64,000 nucleotides of DNA from assembly GCA_019096065.1 (NCBI GenBank), contig JAGUCH010000001.1, forward strand, positions 2,790,001-2,854,000. The letters are read 5' to 3'. Below, in pieces: positions 11,364 to 22,185 of the stretch (its first letter is position 1; every line of letters begins with the position of its first letter). The DNA is from Paracyclopina nana (Eukaryota > Arthropoda > Copepoda > Cyclopoida > Cyclopettidae). The translations under genes were made by a program, and so were the position numbers. The notes under the pieces are model-generated. The model saw only the letters and a list, made by a program, of their open reading frames with translations, did no database searches and was not told where the DNA came from.

Positions 11364-12549
11364 AATAACTATAAAGCTACACAGTTATGAAAAGCAAATA
11401 CGCAATTCAAGTATAGTTACTTAATTCCACTTGTAGGTTGTAGGTATTTACTCCTTAAGTTGTAATTAGTTTACTTTAAATAGATGTTTTGCAAGTTACG
11501 CTGATAAATCACATCAGATTAATTGACTCAGCTGTACCAAATTGAATAAGGCGCTAATTTCAGGTATATGTACTTTTTTCATCGGAGATGAGCAATTCGT
11601 CAAAGTGCGTATACATGGCTGACACTCTCGAATGTCTATACGTAGGAGCTGAAGTAGAAATCACGAGGATTGCAACATTTCCAGGGTGGCCTTGATTTCC
11701 TAGAAGGTTGGCTATGGCTATTAGCAATAATCGATGGCTGCCATCGAATGAAGCCTAAAAAGAGGAGCTTTGAATTATTCACCATGACCAAGAGTTCGCC
11801 ATCTTCCGCTTAAAACGACCAAAGACTTTGTAGCGACGCAAGTAGCTCCAAGTATACATAGCTTTATACTTCCATGCTTGCTTCAGTCACGAGGTTTTCC
11901 AACCGTGCAACATACAGAGTGTCCCATACAAATTGATTCTCAAACATCTGCTACTGAGGTCGACCGTGGAAAAAAAGTAAATGCTTTCTAATGACTTTGA
12001 AAGCTTTCACTTTTGCAGTGCAGATAGACGTTCTGGTAGAGAATTGGCTGATTATGTCGGGACTTTAGTAAACGCCATGTAGAATCCTCTTGCTTTTGAG
12101 CGAGTGCGCTCACCCAGACCTCGAAGGCCGCGCGGTGGAGAAAGAAAGGCCAGCAGTATAGTAGTAGTGCGTGGTAGTGCACAGCCGGAGCACACAGTGC
12201 GGCCTTGTTGGAGATTTCTGGTTGAAGCTGCTACACAAGTCAAGCTGGCGAGTGTGGTGTGCAAACCTTAATTTGATTGCAGTAGCATCAGCCAAGGAAT
12301 GAAAAAAAGGACCAGTTTGGTATCATAGTGAATGCGTTGCATCATTGTTACTCCCAAGGGAGTTGGTTGCTCGAATGTCCGACGCACCAGTACATGTGTG
12401 TCTGGACGTCCAAACATGTCTCATGCAATGCTCATACGCTGCACAATGTATCGTAACTGTTTCAGTAGACGGTGGAGAGCTGTTGTGAACGCGGACAAGT
12501 TACTCTAAAAAGCAAAAATTATATTGCCTTGTTTGTATTCAAGTCGCAG

Positions 12550-12733
12550 CTACGACCTCACAACTGCAGCAGTAAAGCAAGCAGCTGATTTAGATCCCAC
12601 CACAAAACATGCACTGACGATTCAGGCAAAAGAGGTTTTGCCAAAACTGCGAACTGGAACACCACAAAGAGTTTTTATAATTAGTGCACTCTCCCTTGAG
12701 GCACATGATGTATCAAAGAACAAAGTGTTGCTG
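12550..12733 (+). CDS. Possible orphan exon or gene fragment, function unknown
   Basis: A 184-base open segment preceded by a usable acceptor (GTCGCAG) and ended by a strong donor (CTG then GTAAGT). Its translation looks protein-like (AADLDPTTKHALTIQAKEVL, then LPKLRTGTPQRVF). No start codon or partner exon is evident nearby, and no family is recognised. It may be an exon of an unseen gene, a distant 5' exon of MCTP, or a decayed retrocopy or transposon fragment. Confidence 0.35.
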
Positions 12734-13730
12734 GTAAGTTAGTATATCCTCACTTAATATATAAAGTACTTCTTAGATCATTTGCATAATATGTTTTCTA
12801 CTCATGATTTCGTCCGCTGTTGCTTTTTAAAGTGTTGAAAGCATGTTGTACTTTATCATCCTCAGAGCTACAATTATTTACCTCCTGCTTTCCAAATTTG
12901 TCTAGTTAGAGGAGGATTTTCAGTTTTCAAAGTTCTTCTCAGCTGTTGATTCATTTCAATTTGAGTGAGCAGGTGCATGGCAATTGTAGCTGTCAATTCA
13001 AAAGCAAATTTGAGGGTCTAGTCAAGATGAGCGCAACAAAACTTTTTTTGCGTAAGAAAGCTCATGCAAGGGCGGGAGCTTTTAAATATTCATTACGTAT
13101 TGATTTTATGCACAGTTGTAACTGATAACTATCAACGTAGTATATGTAGACCAAAGAAAAGGTGCCTTCTACAATAAGTCAGTTGTCATGCAGACGCAGT
13201 CATTTTTCCAAAGTCATTACTCTTACAAGGTCGTTGCCATTTCTGAGGAGGAACAAAAAGAGCAGAGTTTTTAGCCACCTTCTCTAAAACAGACGCTACA
13301 CTATGCATCTCTAGAATATAGACCTTTGCCACTATTTTTTGTGGGCAAAAGCAGAAAGTGCAGGAGAGACGCGACGCTAAATGTGATGAGAAAAGTGAGG
13401 CTCTTGACGCTATTTTTTCTTCCCTTAATATTGCAGCAGCACGATGTATCAAAATATCAGGGCAGAAGCTCTGCTGTCCTACTTGAGCTCAAATTACGAC
13501 ATTGTAGCGCCACCACTCACGCACGACAACAACTTCATCCCAGAAGACATGTGAGAATTTTGTGAGGCCACTCATGAATGGAGCCCGCGAACGACCACCC
13601 AGCGGCCTCAAGAGGCCGACGAGCAGCAGCAACAAAAAGAGGATAAAGTTTCCTCCCTACGTTTGCTCCATGGCCTTGAGGAAGCCTTGCGAAACAAAGA
13701 AGGAGGAGGCCGCCACTCGACCTGACAACA
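12734..13730 (+). other. Upstream region of MCTP
   Basis: About 1 kb without a supported gene. The last 200 bases before ATG 13731 are GC-richer and open in several frames, which fits a 5' UTR. No clear TATA box was seen. Confidence 0.5.
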
Positions 13731-16700
13731 ATGTTGCGCAAAAATTTCATGAAGCGGCTTTCGAAATCGGCCTCGGACATTTCCGGGTGCAAGAAAAAGT
13801 CCCATTCCACCAGCCCAGAGGAGGAGGAGAAGCACTTTCACGACTATGAGGAGCATGATGACCGTGCGAGGCCGGCCTCCGCGGCCTCCTGTCGATCGGT
13901 GCCAGAGTTTTCAGACCAAGACGGGATTAGATCGAGTGGCAGGAGCACAAAGTCTGCAGCATCTGGCACGCTCGCAAGAACGGCCAGAAGGCTGATGAAT
14001 TCGAGGCAGCAGCCTTCTGAAGTGGGAATTAGGAATGTGGCTGTGTACGGCAAAGGCCATCAGGTAAATCACACTTTTAAAAGTTTCAACCTAGCCAATT
14101 TTCACTAATATCCTTGTTTCATGATTAGGGCTTCCTGAGCCTGCTGAAAGAGCGCTTTTCAAGGAGCTCCTCGCGACCTCGACATCAGCAGCAGGAGCAA
14201 CCTCAGCAGCAGCTAATGCAAAGTGACGTGATGGTCACTTCCAGTGCCAATGTTACACCCGAGATGGTGCGGAGGCGGATAGAAGCTTCCGCTGACGAGA
14301 GCCTGCATTGCCAAAGTAGGCGGACTTCGACCCCAGAAGTCGTTCGGATTCGCACCACTGCGACGCCTTGTGAGGCCTCCACTGCGGCCTCTGAAGAGGC
14401 TGCCAGAGGCGAAAGCCACAACGAAACGCGACGGCAGGGGCTCACCAAAAACGCACCCAAGAACGTCACCGCCAAAGCCTGTGATCATGAGGTCGGAAAA
14501 CCCATTCCACCATCTGAGGCCGAGCCCATCAAATGTCTACAACGCAAGGCCTCCGAGGCCGCCACGACAGAAGTTGTCCGAATGCCGCAGCTGCACCAAC
14601 AACAGCAGATAAGACAGGTACCGTTTTTATCTTATCAGCAACGTTATATATCAGAATCCCAATTTAGTTGTAGTGCTTCGTAGCTTTTTGGGGTCACCAT
14701 GTCGGACCTCCAACACAAAAGTAGTGCTTCTCAATCAATTAGGAAAGTGGCTTTTGTGCGACTAATCAGCCAAAAACTGAGCAACGCCAAGCGGATCAGG
14801 GAGTCCATCTCCATTGTACGCACATCGTTTTTTGTAATATATGTGTATGGTACATTAGCAGCAAAGCTTTTACTTTTTCCAAATGACTCTCACGCTCAAT
14901 TACCTCAGAGTCTGGGAAGTCTCAAGGGACGGCATATACTGTTTATAGGAGAAGCCTGCATTATGCGAAACTTTTAATCCAGCATTTTGCCAGCATAATT
15001 ATTATTTCCCAAATGAGGAATATAGTTGATGTTTGTATTTTTGCAGGAGTCCTTGTCGTCGTCGAATTGCGACGGGCCCTCTGAGGATATGGTTTCCTAT
15101 GAGGATCCTCATGTTGCAGAGCTGAAGTCGTACAATTTGTACCATCTCCATGTTTGCTTGCGAAATGGCCGCGAATTGATTGCCAGAGACTCTGGTGGGA
15201 CTTCGGACCCTTACGTGAAGTTCTACTGGAAGGCCAAGCAGGTCTATAAGAGCAAGACCATTGACAAAGACCTCAATCCTGTGTGGGACGAGTCTTTCAT
15301 CCTGGCCATTGATGATCCTTTTGTGCCCCTGGAGATAAAGGTATTTTTCCCCCTTTAACTTTTGCAAAACATACCAGCACAACTGTCGACTTTTAGTGCA
15401 GACTGTGCAGTTTCCTCCCTTTGGAAACTGCGAAGAAGTAATAGATGCATCAAATTATACTGCACGCGCTGCGGCTCACAGTTTGGTTTGCAATTTCAAT
15501 GCGGGCATAAATTCTCTTGTTCGAATAGAGCTCTATAACAAAAAGCCTACATTAATTGTAATTCGGGAATCCGTTTTTTCTAACCGTAAGCCGATTATAA
15601 CCTGATGATGGTGAATGTCGGAAAGCTTAGCCATTCTGAGAAATTTGGTACAATACTCAGCTATGAAAAGAGCATTTCAACGTACATTTTGGCTGGTTCT
15701 TTATGCAACCTTTCTATCGTTACCTGGTAACGGTGTTTAAATACCCTTATGTAGTGAAAAGCCAGGTGTTTAAATACCTCTCCACTACATAAGGGTATTT
15801 AAATACCGTTACCTGGTAACGATCAAAAGGTTGCATAAAGAACCAGCCTAAATGTGACTTTCTCCCGTTTCAGCTCATATATGAATTGAGATTGGAGAGC
15901 AGTGCATATAGTATATCTTCTTCATATGCGGAGAATACCAATCACATGCTCAAATATAGTAGCAAGGAAGCATATATGCACAAAGTGTACACAATAAACG
16001 AATGCTTATTGCTTTTAGGTATACGACCACGACTGGGCCTTTCGAGATGATTTCATGGGAGAAGGGAAAGTTCCGCTCTCTGAGCTGAGTTTGGACAAGC
16101 TCACTGAGCATGTGGTGACCCTGAAAGAAGAAGGCAGTACCGAGTATCTCGGTCAAGTTGTGCTAGGCCTCAGGCTGGTGCCAAAACCCTCCTCGTCTGA
16201 CCACCACCACCATTCAAATGTTGATACGGGCTCACTTCTGACTCATTTCCGCTCTGGCTCAATTGAGTCCACAGCTCATCCTCTCAAGGACACATCAGCT
16301 CATCAATTATTTCACGGTGCAACTTCCAAGAAGCTATCGTGGTCGGCTGTAGTCAACGTTGTTCTAATTGAAGGAGTTGGGCTAAAAGCCATGGATCTGG
16401 AAGGTACAAGCGATCCCTATTGCAAAGTCAGGTAAGTGCATTTTCCTGGATATCTTGGGATTAGCACAAATCCTCGTGGAGCGCAATTAATTGCACTCTA
16501 GAAGTCGAAGGGGGAAAAATACCAGAATTCTTAACTATTTATGCTTTTGGCATTTTTGTCGCTGAAATGGTGAAAATAGTTTTGCCACGTTCCCCATTTC
16601 TAATGAAGCATATTGATGCTCCATCTTGCGGACAGTTGCTGCTCATGTTTTCTTATCAGCTTTTTTTGCTCAGCAACCTGCGCATTAAAATTGACATGTG

Positions 16701-18711
16701 TACTAGAGCACTGTACAGCTGCACTGGAAAGCAAAACTGCAAAACCACAAGAGTAAGAAGACTAATAGAAGACCGGTCAAACAAAAATGATGGGTCAGCA
16801 AAAGCTCAATACCGATACGCGTCATGGGCATTTTTTGTCCTGAACTAAAACTTACTTTATTAAATATGATTACGATGACATTAAAATTATTCCGGCCTTG
16901 TTGGTACTTTCAAGGAACATTCTACACGGCCTCCTGAATTTCTCTATTCAGGAGCCATGCATCTTTTTAATGCCATAATTGCAAGAATTGCCTCTAAAAA
17001 ATCGGCTCGTGTCAAAACGCTATTTTGTCAGTTTTCAGCTTGCTAATCAATTGCAACATAAACCAGCTATGAGAGGTACTCATTTTTATTTTTTGATTAT
17101 TTTTCCAGGTTAGGAAACGACAGGTACAAGACTAAAGTGATATACGAAACTTTAAACCCCAAGTGGCTTGAGCAATTTGACCTGAGCCTGTTCGAGGACA
17201 ACAGCCAGGAACTGGAGATTACCGTATGGGACAAGGACCAACGAAGCAAAGACGATTTCATGGGCAGATGCTCTGTGGACTTATCTAAGCTGGAGCACGA
17301 GAAAACTCACCAGTTGTGGGCCAAGTTGGAGGAAGGCACTGGGAAATTGTTCCTACTTCTCACCATCTCTGGGAGGACCAATTTCGAGCCTCCCATTGTT
17401 GATCTAGACAAATACAGAGAGGACGAGGCAGTTATTGAATCTCGCATGCGGAGCTTCTCGCTAAGGAGCACATTCAACGATCTGAACACAATAGGCTTTT
17501 TACAAGTGAAAATCTTCAGTGCCAAAGGCCTGTACGCGGCAGACTTGGGGGGCAAGAGCGACCCTTTTGTCGTCCTCGAATTGGACAATACGAGGCTGCA
17601 AACTCACACGGAGTACAAAACCATCACTCCCACCTGGAACAGGGTGCTCAATTTGTCCGTTGGAGACATCCATTCAGTGCTCCACGTCTCTGTGTACGAC
17701 GAGGACCGCAACCACAAAAGCGAGTTCCTCGGCAAAATTGCCATCCAACTCATCCGGATCGAATCCGGAAGGAAGAGATGGTTCGCGCTCAAGGATAAAA
17801 AGCTGCGCATGCGAGCCAAGGGGAACAACCCACAAATATTGCTCCAATTAGACCTGCACTACAACACAGTGAGAGCCGCCATACGTACACTCAACCCAAA
17901 GGAGGAGAAGTTCATGTCCACTGTGGAGAAGTTCAAAAGGCAAGTGTTCCTTAACAATGTGATGCGGATCAAAGCCATTATCATGGACTTTGTGGATCTT
18001 GGCAAGTTCGTCGAGAGCTGCCTTGAATGGGAGTCACCCGTGAGGAGCATCGTGACCTTTGTGGCATATCTAGTCACATGCTACTACTGCGAGCCGTTCT
18101 GGTTTCCAATTTTCCTATTGCTCGTATTTGTCCGCAACTACATTGTCATCTCCTACCTGAGCACCAAGAGTGGACCCAGGCATGCCATGCATCACCTGGG
18201 CAGTGATGAAGATTTTGCCAACTTTGAGCTGGAGGATGACGATGAGTGCTTGATGGACAAAGATGGTGGTGGTGACAAGTCTGAGGAGAAGAAGACGTTG
18301 AAGGAAAAGCTGCAAGCCGTCCAAGATGTGACAGCCACGGTGCAGAATGCCCTTGGATATGTGGCTCATTTGGCTGAGGGCGTGAAAAACACATTCAACT
18401 TTTCCGTGCCGTTCCTCTCTTGGCTGGCAATCGTCTCCCTGATTGCCATAGCAGCATTTCTCTACTACACAAACTTGCGGTATCTCCTGATGGCTTGGGG
18501 CGTTAATAAATTCAGCAAGAAGCTGATAAGACCCAATTATGTGCCAAATAACGAGCTTCTGGATTTCTTATCAAGGGTTCCGGATGACGAGGAGCTGAAG
18601 GACTACAGAGAGCTCAAATTGACTTCCGACGAAAGCAGCCCGCATCACCATCAAACGCCAACCAAGTCAGCTGCGACAGGTGTGAGTGACAAGAAAAAGA
18701 AGAAAGCTTGA
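13731..18711 (+). CDS. Mctp: MCTP, multiple C2 and transmembrane domain protein
   Basis: Calcium-sensing ER/synaptic membrane protein. Long-form exons: 13731-14063, 14129-14617, 15047-15340, 16019-16431 and 17109-18711, giving 1,043 aa in frame. The N-terminal 270 residues are basic, Ser/Gln-rich and disordered. Three C2 domains follow, each with the Ca-binding loop: DSGGTSDPYVKF (C2A), DLEGTSDPYCKV (C2B, split by an intron) and DLGGKSDPFVVL (C2C), plus second-loop acidic residues such as VYDHDWAFRDDF and VWDKDQRSKDDF. Two C-terminal hydrophobic segments (near SIVTFVAYLVTCYY and FLSWLAIVSLIAIAAFLYYT) form the re-entrant or transmembrane anchor. Domain order matches the family, and in Drosophila Mctp supports presynaptic homeostatic plasticity. 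The tail is Lys-rich (DKKKKKA). An alternative first exon is listed separately. The intron 15341-16018 contains fold-back element C. Confidence 0.95.
14699..14815 (+). CDS. Mctp: MCTP alternative first exon (short isoform)
   Basis: ATG 14699 in a CACC context begins a 39-codon exon (MSDLQHKSSASQSIRKVAFV) ending in a phase-0 donor GTACGC. It joins the C2A exon at 15047 in frame and yields an 808-aa protein. An in-frame TAG just upstream (near 14681) shows that it is a start exon and not an extension of the 14129-14617 exon. It would replace the 274-residue disordered N-terminus with a short basic one. Confidence 0.6.
15684..15855. mobile_element. Fold-back (MITE-like) element C in MCTP intron
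   Basis: About 172 bp, nearly perfectly palindromic. The left arm reads GGCTGGTTCTTTATGCAACC then CGTTACCTGGTAACGGTG, and the right arm is its complement ending CCAGCCTAAATGTG. The centre is a short GCCAGGTG spacer. No coding potential. It sits between the C2A exon and the next MCTP exon. The high arm identity suggests a recent insertion. Confidence 0.85.
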
Positions 18712-19400
18712 GCGTGTGCTTCATATCATCGCGGTTGTGATATGATCTTTTTCCCCCAGATCTTTATTAACTCATTCAATCTAGCATCTTTTACAATACT
18801 CTATTGTTGTTGTATTACAAGTTGTCTCATATTGGAAAAACTCCAAAAAAGGTGAATACCATTTGCGCTCATCAGTCCTGCCAGCCGCATTTCAAATTGT
18901 CGTCGAAATTTCAAGATGCAGCACCAATTTACTTCATTCATAGATAAACGTAAATTTCTGGTCCATTAATTATATTAGGTATGAAATTATCAAAGTGCAC
19001 AAAAAATCCTTTTAATAACGACGATTATGTGTACCACACAATTGTGCTATTTCACATTCAACTCTCAAAAATTTGCTCAATATAAGTTTTTACCTCCTGT
19101 TCCTCATGCAGCCATCTGAGTAGTGGTATTTCGATCAATATTTTTTCCATATCTATTTCCTCTCTGTGTAAACTCTTATCATGCTATATAGGGCATATCT
19201 GATGTCATACTTTATGCCAAATATGAAATGGTGATTAACAACTACTTCGAAATAGTCAATATTATCTTGTTATGATCAATTTTCTCATTGTCATTGCCGT
19301 TATCATTATTATATTTTTTATATAAACTGCTCGAGTTAAAAGTCGTTCTTCTACGATACAAATATACGTAGATGTTATGTAGAAATAAAGGATTATATCA
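18712..19400 (+). other. Intergenic spacer, MCTP 3' side
   Basis: AT-rich, containing the 3' UTR of MCTP and, on the other strand, the 3' region of the small membrane protein gene. No canonical AATAAA close to the MCTP stop was found, and no other gene is supported. Confidence 0.5.
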
Positions 19401-19791
19401 TCACTTCTTCGTTTGAATTGTACCCGCAACTGCTTCTTCGTACGTCGGCAATGACTTGTCACTGATCACAGTCACTAAAGCATCGTCCAGGCCTAAATCA
19501 CTGTACTTTGGCAAGGCAGCAGAGCTGAATTCCACATGAGAAGGTTGAGCAGTGGGGATATTAGAAGTTGCGCTAGAAACAATTATTACAGACGAACGCA
19601 ATGGCGGAGGAGCTGGCTCGTGTCTCTATAATGAAAAATATTTTTACTAGATAAATACGAGAGCGTAAAAAAGGCTTATTTATGCGTACCCATAGTGATG
19701 CTCGGTAATACTTCAAGTATTGGCCAGCGCAACATACTATCACAAGCAGAAGTGCGTGGGCTGTCAGCAGGAATACGTAAAACTCATCCAT
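19401..19791 (-). CDS. Small single-pass PY-motif membrane protein B
   Basis: Exons 19690-19791 and 19401-19625 (minus strand) give 108 aa. The N-terminal exon is essentially one transmembrane segment (FLLTAHALLLVIVCCAG) followed by YLKYYR, so topology is probably N-out, C-in. The C-terminal exon has two LPxY motifs, LPKY and LPTYEEAV, the type bound by WW domains of Nedd4-family ubiquitin ligases. The 64-base intron is phase 0. Its ATG is only 17 bases after the stop codon of protein A, with which it shares layout and the xPxYEEAV motif, so the two look like tandem duplicates. The motif pair recalls Commissureless (PPCY / LPSYDEAL), which sorts Robo to endosomes, but the protein is far shorter. 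Function is inferred from motifs only. Confidence 0.65.
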
Positions 19792-19808
19792 TCTTATTGC
19801 TTTTTTCT

Positions 19809-20173
19809 CTATGCAGGATTGTGCCGTACAGCTTCTTCATAACAGGGTGGTGGTAATTCGGCAAGATCTGTTGTAGTAACAACGCTACTTGGCGGTTTCG
19901 CAACTTCTGCGTAATCAGGAGGCTGCTATACAAAAAAATTAAAGTTGAAGTTTTGGTTGGAAAGGCTGTTTCTCTTACTTGGTTGAATTGCTCGGATGTG
20001 GGGGATATTGTGAATATCACAGGCACAGCAGCACTGCCAGGACTTCTCTCAGAATTGACAGGAGTTGCAAGTCTGGGATAGTAAAACGAGTTGATCAATT
20101 TGCGAAGAAACCAGCGGAGAACCAGAACTAAAATGGCAGTGATGATCACTATGATTGCTGTCACCAAGTCCAT
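19809..20173 (-). CDS. Small single-pass PY-motif membrane protein A
   Basis: Exons 19979-20173 and 19809-19925 (minus strand) give 103 aa. A very hydrophobic N-terminus (LVTAIIVIITAILVLVLRW) is followed by the basic FLRKL, indicating N-out, C-in insertion without a cleaved signal. The cytoplasmic tail has two PPxY motifs, PPDY at the exon 2 start and PPPCYEEAV near the end. The acceptor is a TAGCAG (NAGNAG) site, so one Gln may be optional. The intron is about 53 bases and phase 0, placed between the membrane and PY parts as in protein B. Likely role, by analogy with Commissureless, NDFIP or PRRG proteins: a membrane adaptor recruiting a HECT ubiquitin ligase. This is an inference from motifs; overall sequence is not recognised. 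Confidence 0.65.
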
Positions 20174-20492
20174 CCTAATGACATTGCAACTTTCATAACT
20201 TATTGGTCTATGCCCTTATCTTATCTTACGCATTGCAGAAGAAGCGGTAAACAACGTTTCCCTACGTTTATAGTAGGCCTCCTGCATTTACTAGATTTTC
20301 TACCTAGGTGTAACAAAGTTTAACAAGAATGCGATTAGTAGGGCTATGTTAAAACGAAGATTTCAGCCGTTTGCATGCAAATCATTTATTTTTCTTAGAT
20401 GGAATAAAGTATATATTATTGTACATTAGTGCATATGATATGGTGTATTTTTGAGGGGATGATTTCGATGTCATATTTACAGATTAGATGAT

Positions 20493-22185
20493 TCACTCTG
20501 CCTGAAAAAAGGTTGGTAATGAGTATCTTCATTAGCGTCTTGTGACAACGACGCATTTTCAAACCTGCGTTACCTCTAAATTGCCAATTAGGCCGCCACA
20601 AATCAATTCCATAGCTTTGGCCATGCACATGCTGTCATCTTTCCCAACCGCCACAGATCGTTTTCCACTGGTCAGCCAATCGCGTGAGAAGTGTACCTTT
20701 TAAAAAGATGAATCAATCCTTGCAAGCTTTCAAGCACTTATTTCATAAGTCTAAACAGTCTAAACACTGCTTATGACTGCTCACACTGCTTATGACTGCT
20801 TATGACTGCTTATGACAGCTTACGAGTGCTTATGACTGCTTATGACTGCTTATGACTGCTCACACTGCTTGTAGTTGCTCACACTGCTTATGACTGCTCA
20901 CACTGCTTATGTCTGCTCACACTGTACTGCTTATGGCTGACTGCTCATGACTACTCATGACTACTAATGAAAGACAACAACAAAAAGTCTACAACAAAAT
21001 CATTTTGCTCAATTTTGTTTATTTTAGGGGAAATTGGACTTAATTGATCCGGTGTACTTTGTAAGTGGACTATATGCATTGCGGCAATTTTAAAAGGCAC
21101 AGTCAATCTCTTCAATACAGGAAGGCTTTCTTAAATTAAATTATTTGGGTGTGTTGCGCTGAAAGGTCACTTTGTGATATTTAACATGTTTTGCATCAAT
21201 TATGCTTAGAGAAACTTTCCTGTTATATTGCATTTTTGTGTCCTATATTGAGCTTAGTGGATTCATAATTTTTCATTAGTGACATTTTAAAGGCTGAACT
21301 CGATTTTGATTGCTACAATTCTCCTTTTAGAATCAAATCGAAATTTGGGAAGCAGTCATGATTGATCAGAAACTGAATGTGTGCAGCTATGCAGGGGGCT
21401 GCTCTGAAGAAGTAAATAAATGGACCTAACCAGCTGTAGCCCGGATGCAATTTCAGGGCTACACCCCATATACATCTTGAAATTTAGATTTTTTATAATG
21501 AAAAATTTAATTATGCTGCTAATGTGAGTGATTCAAATTGTATGCAATTATATTTCTGCTCTTATGAGCCATATAATCAGTCACAGTTTGTTATAAGCAG
21601 CCACGAGTTAGATTTTCATAAGTTTAGTCATAAGCAGTCATGAGCAATAAATGAGCAGTCATGAGTAGCCATAAGCAGTCATAACCAGTCATAAACAGTC
21701 ATAAGCAGTCATAAGCAGTCATAAGCAGTCATAAGCAGTCATAAGCAGTCACAAGCAGTCATAAGCAGTCATAAGCAGTCATAAGCAGTCATAAGCAGTC
21801 ATAAGCAGTCATAAGCAGTCATAAGCAGTCATAAGCAGTGAGAGCAGTCATAAGCAGTGTTTAGACACGGCCCTTATGAAAAGCAGCAAAATATTGTTTC
21901 ATATCATCTAAGCTTTTATCCAAGAATCTGGATAGAGCTAGTGAACGTGCCCTTGTCTCAATACTTTAAACCACTTACATTCTTGTTCTCAAGGGATCGC
22001 TTTCCGCTCCCTGCAAGCCAGTCTCTTGAAAAGGTTATCTGTGGGAACCCAACAGGAATTTTTAACAGCCTTTTAGGGGCTACAAATACGTTTACCTGAC
22101 TGTCAGCGCCCGATGAGACCACCACAAGAATGAAAACCACCATGAAGGCAAGAACAGTCGCATTACTGGGCCTCGTAAAGTTCAT
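20493..22185 (-). CDS. ACP/AKH-like neuropeptide precursor with two candidate peptide exons
   Basis: Signal exon 22096-22185 (30 codons, ending ...SSGADSQ with the donor directly after the Gln codon). Candidate exon 2a (21979-22038) begins ITFSRDWLAGSGKR. Candidate exon 2b (20574-20696) begins VHFSRDWLTSGKR and has a tail with two Cys (MCMAKAMELIC), then a tiny last exon 20493-20501 with a stop. All junctions are phase 0, so either exon restores an N-terminal Gln and predicts an amidated peptide: pQITFSRDWLAGS-amide or pQVHFSRDWLTS-amide. The SP-Q-(V/I)-x-F-S-R-D-W-GKR plan is that of the AKH/corazonin-related peptide family (insect ACP: pQVTFSRDW...). The spliced 2b form is 73 aa; the 2a form reads to a stop at 21958 (56 aa) or uses an unseen further exon. 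Between them lies an inverted satellite element. Whether 2a and 2b are mutually exclusive exons or two genes is open. Confidence 0.75.
20740..21885. mobile_element. Element with inverted decamer-satellite ends
   Basis: The left flank (about 20756-20960) is a degenerate array of ACTGCTTATG/TATGACTGCT units. The right flank (about 21606-21860) is a long, very regular array of the reverse complement CATAAGCAGT, with some 20 nearly perfect copies. The outer edges also match inverted (CATAAG...TCTAAACACTGCTTATGACT against the complement at the right end). The roughly 600-base centre is AT-rich without an ORF. This resembles fold-back elements with satellite-type inverted repeats. It lies between the two neuropeptide exons. 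Confidence 0.8.

Larger units (their letters stand above)
9842..12549 (+). other. Repeat-rich intergenic region
   Basis: Apart from elements A and B, the tandem duplication and the two tRNA-like sequences listed separately, no coding region is supported. Minus-strand open frames of 60-70 codons at 11988-12295 overlap one another in different frames and show no protein features. Confidence 0.6.

Noticed and set aside
20756-21860. CRISPR-like array
   Set aside because: The decamer units are contiguous without unique spacers and the host is a eukaryote; it is satellite DNA.
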